Shown one piece after another: positions 35,589-45,708 of a stretch of 49,827 nt of DNA. Below the pieces are notes generated by a model that saw nothing but the letters and a program-made list of their open reading frames with translations, was not told the DNA's origin and ran no database searches. A program made the position numbers and the translations under genes. Position 1 is the stretch's first letter; every line of letters begins with the position of its first letter. Source of the DNA: Paramicrosporidium saccamoebae (Eukaryota; Rozellomycota). The DNA is taken from positions 4,345 through 54,171 of the forward strand of contig MTSL01000095.1 in NCBI GenBank assembly GCA_002794465.1, read 5' to 3'.

Positions 35589-36620
35589 ATGGCACGTCTG
35601 TCCAAACAATCAACACAACACACTATGCTGCCCGTTGAGCTGACGCTTGCCATTGCAGAACACACTCGACCCGACATTTGGCCCACATTGTCGAGGATTC
35701 CGCTCTTTCATCAAACCCTCCACCATCCGCTGTTTTGGCGTTCTCAATGCCATCAGCTCGGGCTGGTCGGTTTGACCCAACAGAAACAGTATCGTGAACA
35801 TTACATAACCGACCGGAATTGGCGATTAGGACGCTTTCGACGTACCTGTCGACCAGTTGACGTGTGTCTCCATATGGACGGAGGACGTGCCGTCAGCACT
35901 GGGGAAGCTGGCGGATGGGTGTGGGAGATGGAAAGCGGCGTTCGGGTGGTGGATGTGGGGACAATAAGTGCGGCAGCAGTAGACGGTCCCACAGTGGTCG
36001 GCGGTGCAAAAGACGGACTGCTGTCGGTGCGGGATGTGCGGATGCGAAACAGAGTCCGTCTCTCAGCCCATCAAGACGAAGTTTCTGTCGTTGCTCTTAG
36101 TGGGACAACAATAATCAGTGGGTCAATGGATGGAACCGTCAAATTATGGGATCTGAACCTCAATTTGCTCGATCAATGGACTTTGGATTCTCCCATCAGT
36201 GCGGTGGCCATTAGACGAGGTATAGTGGCCATTGGTACAGTAGGTGGAACACTTTTCCATCGGAATGAAACCACAAAACTTGATGGCGGCGCCATTAATT
36301 GTCTCACTATTCGTGGCTCTGAGGTAATCTGCGGCACAGACGACGGCGTCCTTCGTGGTATCAGTGGTAAAACCCATCGTATCATTGAGGAAACTTATGG
36401 AAGTCCGATCATTGCTTTGCACCGTCATCGAGGACGTGTGGTAGCAGGTCATGCTGATGGCTTAATCACCTGTCATGATTTGAGGACTAAAAAATCCATG
36501 TTCATAGCAGAAAGACGACCGTTGATCTGGCAAATATACTCTGACGATTGTCGGATCATTTCCTCCAGCATCGACCAAAGACTGCTTGTCCATGACTTTT
36601 CCACCATAGCCCATCACTGA
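35589..36620 (+). CDS. F-box-like WD40-repeat protein
   Basis: 343 residues from ATG 35589. The N-terminus (LPVELTLAIAEHTRPDIWPT to about residue 60) has the spacing of an F-box, which would bind Skp1 in an SCF ubiquitin ligase. From about 95 on there are six to seven short WD40-like blades. The clearest is IISGSMDGTVKLWDL; others are degenerate (VVGGAKDGLLSVRD, VVAGHADGLITCHDL, IISSSIDQRLLVHDF). The propeller could bind a phosphodegron, but no substrate can be named. Its ATG lies 126 bp from the divergent RPP1 start. Fungal CDC4/MET30-type proteins are larger, so orthology is unclear. Confidence 0.8.
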   Translation: MARLSKQSTQHTMLPVELTLAIAEHTRPDIWPTLSRIPLFHQTLHHPLFWRSQCHQLGLVGLTQQKQYREHYITDRNWRLGRFRRTCRPVDVCLHMDGGRAVSTGEAGGWVWEMESGVRVVDVGTISAAAVDGPTVVGGAKDGLLSVRDVRMRNRVRLSAHQDEVSVVALSGTTIISGSMDGTVKLWDLNLNLLDQWTLDSPISAVAIRRGIVAIGTVGGTLFHRNETTKLDGGAINCLTIRGSEVICGTDDGVLRGISGKTHRIIEETYGSPIIALHRHRGRVVAGHADGLITCHDLRTKKSMFIAERRPLIWQIYSDDCRIISSSIDQRLLVHDFSTIAHH

Positions 36621-36663
36621 TAGAGCGGGTTTTGCCAATAAAGACTCTGCTTTGTTGTGTGGC

Positions 36664-38584
36664 TCATTCGGATAATTCAATCGCGTCAGAGTCGCTACTA
36701 TGTGGTCGTTTCCGGATAAACTTATCTAACCGGAGCTGCGATGGATCATGTTGTTGTTTCTGCATCTTGGAAAAGTCGTTTTTGCAAAGTCCCACCTCTT
36801 CCAACATTTCTAGCTTTTTTGTAATCAGAGGCCAAATTAGATCGTCACTGGTTCCTTTGGCCAGCAGGTAATGCACATTGACGGCATCACATTGTCCGAT
36901 TCGATGTGCACGGTCCTCCGCCTGCAGGAGAACCCCGGGATTCCAAAAGAGTTCTGCAAATATCACCGTGGTGGCTGCAGTCAGGGTGAGACCAGTGGAA
37001 GCAGCAGTAATACTCAAGACTGCCACCCGAATAGTTGGATCCGTCTGAAAGGCCGTACATAGATCCTGTCGTGACGAGGTTGCCGTCTTTCCGTCAATTC
37101 GGATGAATCGAGTCTTTTTGACCAGTAAGTGCCCTTCAAAGGCATCCAACACTGACTGATGATGTGCAAAGATGAGCATTTTATGGTCTGCATCCAAAAG
37201 ATCGTCAATATACTCGAGCATTGCCGGCAGCTTCAGCTCAGCAGTGCGTTTCCACAAGGCCATGTATTCCGTCTTTTTCTGAAACTCTTCCAACGACTCG
37301 TCGTCAATGTTCTGGGGAATCTTTCGCAAGTCTAACAGTTTTTTAAACATGTCCAAATCCTTTTGTTTCACCTTTAGGAACACCTAAAGACATTAGTAAC
37401 GGCTAAAAAGCTTACTTGATGGCGGAGCTTACGAGGAAGTTGGGAGAGAACTTCATCCTTCATTCTCCGAATAAGAATGGTACGTTCAAGCACCAGCTGC
37501 AACTCTCTCAGATTAGAGGATCCCTTAAAGTCCCACCCAAACGTCCCTCGATGTCCATTGCAATATCTTTTACCAAAATCAAAGAATCGGGAGAATAATT
37601 TGGGCTGAACCGCCTGAATCTGCGGATACAGCTCCAATGGTCGTGACAATGCTGGGGTTCCGGAAAGCAGAATGGCTCGGCCTGCCTGCTTTAGAACCGG
37701 CACTATGACTTTGGATCGCTTCGACTCGGAATTCTTGAGTGCATGGCTTTCGTCAGCAATAACCACCCCAAACTTACACGCTGTGACTGGGAGCAGTTTG
37801 ACTGCCAGATCATAGCTCAGAATATTGACCAATCCGTCCAATTCGCCTTTCCCATCATAAACGACGCGGATCGTATCCACTGGCACTGATGGAATCCATC
37901 GTTTGACCTGTTCATGCCAAGAGGCCACCATTGAGGCGGGAGTGATAATGAGAAGCGGCCATTCCAGTCGGTAGAAGACGGCAATTGCCAACGCCTGGAT
38001 TGATTTTCCCAATCCCATGTCATCCGCCAACATTACTCTTCCATTTCGAGATAATGCCAACTCTACCCCTTCTCGCTGGAATGGATATAGCGACCCACAG
38101 AATTCTATCCCCGAGAGATTAAATGTGCGTTGGGGAGACTCGACGCCATGAAACAGCGATAGGACGTTTGGGGGAATCTGATCCTCTACTGCCGGCTTAT
38201 TAATTCCAACCCGTTCCACTACAGTTCAAAGAGTCATGTGGGCGTACAAAAGACGGAATATGATTGGAGAGGGAAGCGCCAGATGTGCTCCTCTTGGATA
38301 AATCTGGCACCCGGCACCTCCTTAAATATGGGATATAGCGGACCATATGCCGCAGTGCAAAACGTTGCCGACGAGTCAAGCTGAACAACCATTCGCCAGT
38401 TCAGCTTTTTCTTCTCCGCCGTCACTGGCGCGGTTGGTGTTGGTTGGGGCGCAGACGACGGTTTGACGACCATTGTGGTCGGTTTCCGCTGCTTCAGCCG
38501 CTCAAGGGCGTCCAGTCGGTTTCGTTCGATACGCGCCCGTTGCTCCACTGTCAGTCCGTCGTTCTCCATCGGGGGCCCATGCAT
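36664..38584 (-). CDS. SMARCAL1: SMARCAL1/HARP-type annealing helicase, three exons
   Basis: Exons (minus) 38584-38248, 38218-37416 and 37383-36664 with introns of 29 nt (38219-38247) and 32 nt (37384-37415, canonical GTAAGC donor and ACTAAT branch site); 619 residues. SMARCAL1 rewinds RPA-coated DNA and remodels stalled forks. An RPA32-binding motif is visible at about 11-33 ([20 protein letters not shown]), then one HARP domain (about 58-120; [20 protein letters not shown]). The SNF2 ATPase has Walker A DDMGLGKS (178-185), DESH (268-271), and the last motifs [10 protein letters not shown] in exon 3. Human SMARCAL1 is larger and has two HARP domains. Splicing restores QSYSVFLERVGI and RHQVFLKVKQ. 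ATG 38569 is an alternative start. Confidence 0.94.
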
Positions 38585-38975
38585 GATGAAACCCTAAAAG
38601 AGCAGCTCGCCTCCGAGTTCATCTCGCTCCTCACCAATGTACCACCAACACACATGTTGCTTCATGGATATAGGCAATGGAGGAGAATTGTTTCACGCGG
38701 TGTATCAAGAAGCCGGGTGTAAAGTTGGAAAAGGCGGACGAAGTAGGACCTCTTCCAGACTAAATGTAGGCGTGTTTGGCACGATGCATGGATAGATATC
38801 TAGAGGCGTGGGGGTTGGTGTCTCACACCGTCTCTAGAATTCAGCGCAAATTGGATGCAGAACAATAAATCACGTATGCAATGTCTGGAGATGGTCAGAG
38901 ACACGGAATGGCATCCCAGAGTCTCTTGCATCCAATGCAAATAAGTGTGTTTGGTAGACTTCCTATTCGGGAAAG
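38585..38975. promoter_or_regulatory. Divergent intergenic region, SMARCAL1 / GH47 gene 1
   Basis: 391 bp between two divergent starts. No supported gene, repeat or structured RNA; presumably both promoters. The short open frames on either strand are not conserved-looking. Confidence 0.4.
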
Positions 38976-40581
38976 ATGCGATGTGTCTATGCTCGGCCAA
39001 GGACAATGTTGGCAGTTTTGCTGGTGACCATAGTCGCGGCATTTGCACTATTAAATTGCTATGGTCAGAGTGAACTCCCTGAAATGGTCAAGGGACGCAT
39101 GAATAAGAGCCCCCCAGAGGCCCAATCCAAACCACTTGATGACGCTGCAGAATACGGAGGCGAAAAGTACGAACCCGGCATGGAGTTGGCCCGCCAGATG
39201 ATGCGCCATTCATGGGCCGGCTACCGGAAATACGCCTGGGGACATGATGCGCTCCGTCCGCTCTCTCGAACCGGTCACAACACCACTGGATTGCTGACCG
39301 ACATGATTTCCTCATTGGACACTCTGATGATGCTGCGCATGGACGCAGAATATCTGGAGGCCAAGGCGTGTGTGTTGGACCAGCTGAATTTTGACAAGAC
39401 AAGCACAGTGTCAATGGCAGAGATGGGGACAACCATCATGGGAGGATTATTGGGGGCCTTTGCAATGACCAATGACGGGAGATATGTAACCAAAGTCTTT
39501 GATCTCGCCACCCGACTCGCCCGCAACTTTGACGACTTGGAAGTGTTCCCTGATGATTCCATCGATCTCAATGGGTATCTCGACCGCACCAATCTGAGAG
39601 TGTAGGAATTGGGACCACAAACCAAATATAAACCTCAATCGGACAGTCAATCTGGAGCAGGTCGGGTCTTTTAGTTTAGAATATTCTTATCTCACTGATC
39701 TGCTCAACGAACCCATTTACAAGCGACGTGCCATGGAGATTGTACAACGTCTCGCCAGGATGAAAACGAGTTTTGAGGGATTGTGTCCCGAAGTCATCTA
39801 TCCCGAGCGACATGTCCAGCCCAACGATCGTACTTTTATATCCCCGTACTAATCGTTAGATTTCTCGATTGGGAGTAAATCGGCAGTGTATTACGACTAC
39901 TTGCTCAAATCGTGGCTCTATAGCGGGAAACGTGAAAGTATGCCCCGCAGAGTTTATAAGAACACTGTCAAGAAGATTCAGAAGCGTTTGATCAAGGAAG
40001 TCAATGGACGGCATTTCATCATTAGTCGCAAAGGCGGCGAGATTGTCAATCAACAGGATCATTCGGCCTGCATGCTGCCTGGTTTGTTGGCCCTCGGTGC
40101 CCACGATGAACATGATCTGCCTACGATGGAGTTGGCAGGAAAACTCATGGAGTCCTGTTACCGAATGTACAGCGACCAAAAGTCTGGTCTCGCTCCCGCT
40201 ATCATTGCTACCACGGGAGAGCCAATCGATAAGAATTGGCGTCAAGGTCCCGAAGTGATGCAGAGCCTTTTTATTCTATGGCGTGTGACCAAGGATCCAA
40301 AGTATCGGCGTTGGGGTGTCGAGATTGCTCAAGCTATTAATCGACGAACCAAGGTGGGGACTGGCGGATATGCTGGAGTTGTGGATGTAACAGTCTTCCC
40401 TCCAAAACTGGCCGACCGACAGGATGGAATGGCTACAATAATCAGATTCTTTTATCTGCTCTGCACAACACCCGAGTATTTGCCGCTGGACGAGTGGGTG
40501 TTTAGCAAGGAGGGACATCCCTTTCCTATCAATTGGAAGGGTACCGCTTATTCAAAAGGAATTACAAGTCAGCCTGAATAA
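38976..40581 (+). CDS. GH47 alpha-mannosidase-like protein 1, catalytic residues lost, three exons
   Basis: Exons 38976-39574, 39606-39829 and 39860-40581 with introns of 31 and 30 nt; 514 residues (ATG 39006 is an alternative start). A signal anchor at about 12-29 would place it in the ER or Golgi lumen. Fold markers are those of ER alpha-1,2-mannosidase I: YEPGMELARQMMRHSWAGYR, DTLMMLRMDAEYLEAK, IMGGLLGAFAMTNDGRYV. Compared with the middle paralogue, the catalytic DSFYEYLLK reads AVYYDYLLK, the Glu of ESYFLAETLKY is missing (DGMATIIRFF), and the calcium-binding Thr of NTEAHP is replaced (SKEGHP). It is probably an inactive lectin-like or regulatory paralogue; a degraded gene is less likely because the frame is intact. 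The stop overlaps AATAAA. Confidence 0.88.
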
Positions 40582-41267
40582 ACAGTTTTGCTTTAATTAA
40601 AAAGTGCTTTTGAAGAGTCTTTGCCAATATTTAGCTTCGATGGTCTCGAAAGAACAAGACACCAGTCGATTCTACCAAAAAGACATGGGATTGTTCGCAC
40701 AGGGAATCATTTACAACACAAGATAGAGGTCATAACAATTTCCATTAATCCATATAATTAAATCGGCCATCTGGTCAGTCAACATTATTCATCATGCCAT
40801 AGTCGCAATCAGCAGAGTTTAATCATTCTTCTCGGCTAGGAGTTGCCGCTCGGTTTGCATCTCTCTTCCTCACTCGAGCTTATTTTCAGTGCTCTTTTGG
40901 CGCTTGACGGTCGTGCAGTAGTGATACTTTATGGCGTGGAAGGCAGCTAGTAATATCTCGGATACGTAACTGTGAGCTGAAATGTGCTATAGTTAACCAG
41001 CCATCCTATGAACAACGAGCTTAATCTTCTGGCCAGGATTGTAAATATCGCCTCGACTTTATGTACTGGACGAAACACTCATAAAAGAGCTATTTACAAT
41101 GTGCCCGAATGAACTCTCGGCAAGTATGAGGATTTTCCAATATTCACCCATAGCGGCCGTTTTATCAACTACTATGCTCTATACCGGTACGATGGCTGGG
41201 CTGCTAGCCAATTAATACTACCTAACATCATAAAAGTACAATTTAGTTTGACAATTCGTTATCGATT
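40582..41267. other. Large gap with no recognised gene
   Basis: 686 bp, AT-rich. I searched both strands for parts of neighbouring families (hydrolase tail, signal-peptide/TM units, GH47 segments, tRNA boxes) and found nothing convincing. The end next to 41268 is the promoter of the secreted ankyrin-like gene. Confidence 0.45.
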
Positions 41268-42854
41268 ATGGGACTGTTACTTGCCATATTGTGCTATTCC
41301 TTTTTACTCAAATACGCATCTGGTACCTCTCTGAAGGCTTGCACTGTGGATGATTTATATTGGGGCTTGTTTGGGGCGAGCACGTTGGGCGAATTCCAAA
41401 CAGCTGTAGAAGCTGCAATTGAGCTTAATTGTCACGATTTCCTTGAGAGCATTCCTTCCATGACGACACCTGAGAAGCGTATATGGTACTTTGCGAAATA
41501 TTACGGCACCACTTGGGAGATTAGTCCTACATTGTTCTGTAGTACAGAAGCGTTTCATAATGTCCATTCCATCTTACTTGCTGATAACCCGGAGGTTCTT
41601 GAATGCTTTCCTGAATGGGTATCCAAGGAGGTGACAAAGCCAATCAATCTAGCTACGTATGATGCAGTTAATATTGCGAGAACACTGCCCGCCCGGTCCG
41701 TGTTTACCGGAATAGACCTGGGACATTTTCACGCCACGCGGATCATAAGCTTGCAAGAGCAGCGTGAGGCTCGCCATTTTGATCTGGCTCTTGCAATTCA
41801 AACTAGGAACCTCGATCTCATTCAACACTATATTGATATTGGTATATGGAGACCGACAATGGATGAGGCATACACTGCATTTAAAAGTTTTGGGAAGGAG
41901 GAGTATTTGCTGTTTCTCCTAAAGAACCTGCCAATGCCACCCGGATACATTATTATTGAACTGATTAATGATCGCCGCTCGGACGCCCTCCAATGCATAC
42001 TTTCATCCAACCCTGATTGGAAGGCGAGAACAAGAGATGTCAGTTATGCTGTTACTCAAGGGCTTTTAAGCCTCTTGGAATGGTATGCCTCTGTCAGTAA
42101 CGATATGCCTCTACCGAGTTTAAAGTCGTTAGAAGAGGCTTGCAGATGTACTAGGTTTAATGTTGTTGAGTGGTTCTTGAAGAGGTATTACCAAGACTGT
42201 TTATCCTCATTCAACCCTGGGTGGAAGCTGGGTCAAGAACAAGTTGACACTGCTGTGGCAGGAGGTTTTGTTCACATTCTGAATTGGTATGCTTCTCTTG
42301 GTCGCTTCATGCCTGCTCCCAGTGAAAAGGCACTAAACCTGGCTTGCAAACATGGGCATCTTAATGTTCTCCAATGGTATGCCTCTGCCAATCCAGTTTG
42401 GAAATTGAGCCGCGATAACATAAACACAGCCTGTAAAGATGGACATGTGCATATTTTAGAATGGGACATTTCTATTAACAATTCGAGGACTGCGCCACAC
42501 GAGTCTGTAATGAGGACGGCTTGTGCTCGTGGAAATTTAAGGGTTTTTGAGTGGTTTCTAGTGAAGTATTACCAAGATCGTCTATCCTTGTTCAAACCTT
42601 TTATGTGGAGACTAGAGCCAAATGAAGTGGATAATGCCGTAATCCAAGGATGCATAACCGTTCTAAAGTGGAACGCTGCTATTGATCCCACAGGGGCCCG
42701 ACCAAGCGCAAACGCTTTGACATTATCCCTTCAATCCGGACATGTCAACGTCATCGAGTGGGTTTTTGAGAACTATTCCCCTGCAACTGATACCGCCTTT
42801 CGCGCTTCCATCTTTTTACTGGCCCTTGAACAGTCAAGACAAAGGGGCATGTGA
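41268..42854 (+). CDS. Secreted ankyrin-like repeat protein
   Basis: 528 residues from ATG 41268, single exon. Signal peptide at 1-20 (MGLLLAILCYSFLLKYASGT). From about 165 onward there are degenerate ankyrin-like repeats with the core pattern A-x-x-x-G-H-(L/V)-x-(V/I)-L-x-W (for example ALNLACKHGHLNVLQWYASA, NTACKDGHVHILEWDISINN, LTLSLQSGHVNVIEWVFENY). The Trp at the end of helix 2 is unusual for eukaryotic ankyrins and recalls the DUF3447-like ankyrin repeats of amoeba giant viruses and amoeba parasites. Two long sub-repeats share EWFL-x-(K/R)YYQD. A secreted ankyrin protein would be a candidate host-directed effector; this is inference. It is more AT-rich than the GH47 genes flanking it. 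Confidence 0.75.
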   Translation: MGLLLAILCYSFLLKYASGTSLKACTVDDLYWGLFGASTLGEFQTAVEAAIELNCHDFLESIPSMTTPEKRIWYFAKYYGTTWEISPTLFCSTEAFHNVHSILLADNPEVLECFPEWVSKEVTKPINLATYDAVNIARTLPARSVFTGIDLGHFHATRIISLQEQREARHFDLALAIQTRNLDLIQHYIDIGIWRPTMDEAYTAFKSFGKEEYLLFLLKNLPMPPGYIIIELINDRRSDALQCILSSNPDWKARTRDVSYAVTQGLLSLLEWYASVSNDMPLPSLKSLEEACRCTRFNVVEWFLKRYYQDCLSSFNPGWKLGQEQVDTAVAGGFVHILNWYASLGRFMPAPSEKALNLACKHGHLNVLQWYASANPVWKLSRDNINTACKDGHVHILEWDISINNSRTAPHESVMRTACARGNLRVFEWFLVKYYQDRLSLFKPFMWRLEPNEVDNAVIQGCITVLKWNAAIDPTGARPSANALTLSLQSGHVNVIEWVFENYSPATDTAFRASIFLLALEQSRQRGM

Positions 42855-43400
42855 ATCACGCGAGTTGGGATTTTATTTACAGAGTCAAGTTTTATCGGAG
42901 GAGCACCAGCCTCACATCGATTTTGAGACTATTAGATAAATACTAGCTGGGATGTCCTATGGGCAATAGTCATCAAGTCCCGGAGTCTATATTTTATCCT
43001 GAAGAACGCAGTGGAGACACTTCTTGGTAGCCTAATCATTCGCTCCACTCTCCAATGTATAGTGAGTACGAGAGATGCAGACTTATGGACAACTGCCAAG
43101 GATGTTGTGAGTATTAATATTCTCAAAGGACTTGCTCTCCTCCCCAATAGGCGAATCGGCGGCCATCGGGTACTTGTTCCTCTAACAATCGGTATTTCGT
43201 GGCCTTCCAACACTTTGGACTCTTTTAATGACGAACTAACGGTAAATATGATCATTGCCACTGCCCACAAGACCGAACCTTGCGCAATAGTCTCACCATA
43301 AATATATTGATTGGAGACCACCTTCCTAAATGGGCGATAACAACATAAATACAGACGCCATAACAAACTGCAAATTTCAAAGACGCACTGACGACACGAC
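42855..43400. other. Gap with overlapping uncertain open frames
   Basis: 546 bp. On the minus strand, ATG 43402 to 42932 is open for 156 codons, overlapping the GH47 gene 2 start by two bases. On the plus strand, a frame open through 43011-43301 lacks an ATG. Neither product resembles a family I know and each may be the shadow of the other. I do not call a gene, but an unannotated one is possible. Confidence 0.3.
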
Positions 43401-45682
43401 ATGGTGGTCAGCGCATTTTGCTTCAGCGCGGCTCGCTTCCGACGGCTGGTAATTCTGCTGGCCGTCATGCTGAGTGTCAGCTACATCTATGTGAGCATCT
43501 TTGGACGGGTGGAGATTGACGAACGGACGATTATCCGAATCAAGGATGGGATGCGAGAGGGGTTTATTCGGGGAGCTTCCTCAGTAGGGTTGGCACCGGT
43601 GGGAGGTCGCTATGGCACCGCCGACCATGACGACAACCCCGCCATCCGGAAAAAGCCGCCGGTAAGGGAGTCGAGGACAGAACCAGAGAAGCCCAAAGAG
43701 CTTGAAATTCCCGACGAGGATTTCACCGGAGACAAATTCGAGCCCGGAATGGAGTTGACTAAGAATATGATGCGTCATGCCTGGGATGGTTATCGCAAAT
43801 ACGCCTGGGGCGAGGATGAGGTGGCGCCCATTAGAAAGGGTCCCATCGGCTTTCTCGGTCCGCAATCCCTACTCGTCAGCATTATCGACTCGCTCGATAC
43901 GCTAATGATTATGCGGATGGACGCTGAATACGTCGAGGCCCGCGACTATCTCTTCTCACAATTGACCTTTGACAAACCAATGAATGTGTCGCTCTTCGAG
44001 TGCAACATTCGTATCTTAGGAGGTCTACTAAGTGCCTTTGCGTTGACAGGAGATGGGAGGTATGTTACCAAGGCGTTTGACTTGGGCCAGCGCTTCATGT
44101 TTAATTTCAATGATCTTGAAGTCTTTCCAGACAACCAACTGAATCTAATGGCCCATACTAACAAATATGGATCTATAGATGTATCACCGGAAAAAGTGTT
44201 GTTCCTAGCACAGGTCGGCACCTTTAGTTTAGAGTTTGCATATCTTTCGGATGTGCTCAACGATCCAGTTTACAAGAAACGCGCCCTGGATATTGTGGAG
44301 AAAATTTCGCAGATGAAGACGACCCTCGAGGGCTTATATCCGGCATCTTTGCATCCTAATGTAGTGGAGCAGCGGGATGACTGTAATTGCATTTTCGGAG
44401 CATTGATTTTGTAGATTACTCGGTGGGTGGTCAATGTGACTCCTTCTACGAATACTTGCTAAAGTACTATCTTTATTCGGGAAAACGGGACAAGCTTCAT
44501 TACAGAATGTACAAAAAGGCCGTTGCTGGAATCCGAAAGCACCTGATCCAGCGTCGGAATGGCCGTTTCTTCCTTGTTAATCGAAAGGGCGATCAAGTGA
44601 TGGAGGAGCAGGAGCATCTGGCCTGCTTCATGCCTGGATTGCTGGCTTTGGGTGCGCACGAAGATAATGATGCGGAGCTTCTGGAGTTGGCTGGTCAGCT
44701 AACAGAGTCGTGCTACATGATGTATCGCAAACAGCGGGTTGGACTCTCGCCCGAGTTTATCAACATTAATACGATGCGTCCTACCCTGCACCGCACCTAT
44801 TGGAGCATGCGGCCCGAAACTATTGAGAGTATCTTTGTTCTTTGGCGCATCACAAAAGACCCCAAATACCGTCGCTGGGGCTACGAAATTGCCCTGGCCA
44901 TTGAAAAGTACGCCAAGGTGGATGGTGGCTATGCAGGAATCGAGAATATCCTCTCAAGCCCATTCCAACGCATTGACCGACAGGAAAGTTATTTCCTGGC
45001 TGAGACCCTAAAGTATCTCTATCTGCTCTTTGGGCCCAATGATGTGCTGCCGCTTGATCAATGGGTTTTCAATACAGAGGCGCACCCGTTCCCAATCAAC
45101 TGGCGAGGAAAGGCATATTCGCAGGGAAGCAAGCCGGAGCAAAAGTCGCCCGTGTCTGGCACTTTGGTGATGGAGAGTCAGCCCGAAGAACCTAAGCCCA
45201 AAAGACGAACAGCAGGAGAGAAAAAAGTGCCAGCTAAGGAGGATGTTATAGACCAGGTTAATGCAGTTGACTTGGAAGAAGAGGAAAAGACACCAAGACG
45301 CCCGCCAGGAATGGGGAAGAAGGTAGCAGAAGAAGATGGAGATAATGTTAAAGCATCAAGGAACAATAATTCGCATAAAGATGAGGCGATCAGAGTCGCT
45401 GATGAAGATGCTGAAGTGCCAAATATTGAGGTGAAGGGACCTACTACCAAGGAAAATATTGCAAAAATGTCGTTTAAACAGAGCGTCGAAGAGGCTGACG
45501 TACCGATTCGCAAGCCAAGGAAGATTGTCAAAGACGAAACTAATGAGCCGACGAGCAGATCGGCAGTAAAGAAAGCAAGAAAACAGGTCGAGGAAATCGA
45601 TACCAAAGACGGTCGACTCTCGCTTGCGGAGCAGTTGGACCCTCCGATGCGTCCACAGATAATTGAAGATAAATATGAATAA
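43401..45682 (+). CDS. MNS1: ER-type alpha-1,2-mannosidase I (GH47), catalytically intact, two exons
   Basis: Exons 43401-44382 and 44415-45682 with a 32-nt intron (44383-44414) splitting a Tyr codon just before the catalytic motif; 749 residues. It trims Man9 N-glycans in the ER for quality control. A signal anchor is at 14-33. The enzyme core has MMRHAWDGYRKYAWGEDEV, the catalytic CDSFYEYLLK near 337, HLACFMPG near 394, RPETIESIF near 460, ESYFLAETLKYLYLLF near 523, and the calcium-binding Thr in NTEAHPFPI near 547. The C-terminal 175 residues are a charged, low-complexity tail (many EE, KK and T runs) absent from the paralogues and from usual mannosidases. Stop overlaps AATAAA (45678-45683). 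Neighbour genes 1 and 3 are divergent paralogues. Confidence 0.93.
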
Positions 45683-45708
45683 ACCGTTGACCAATCACAC
45701 TGAGCTGT

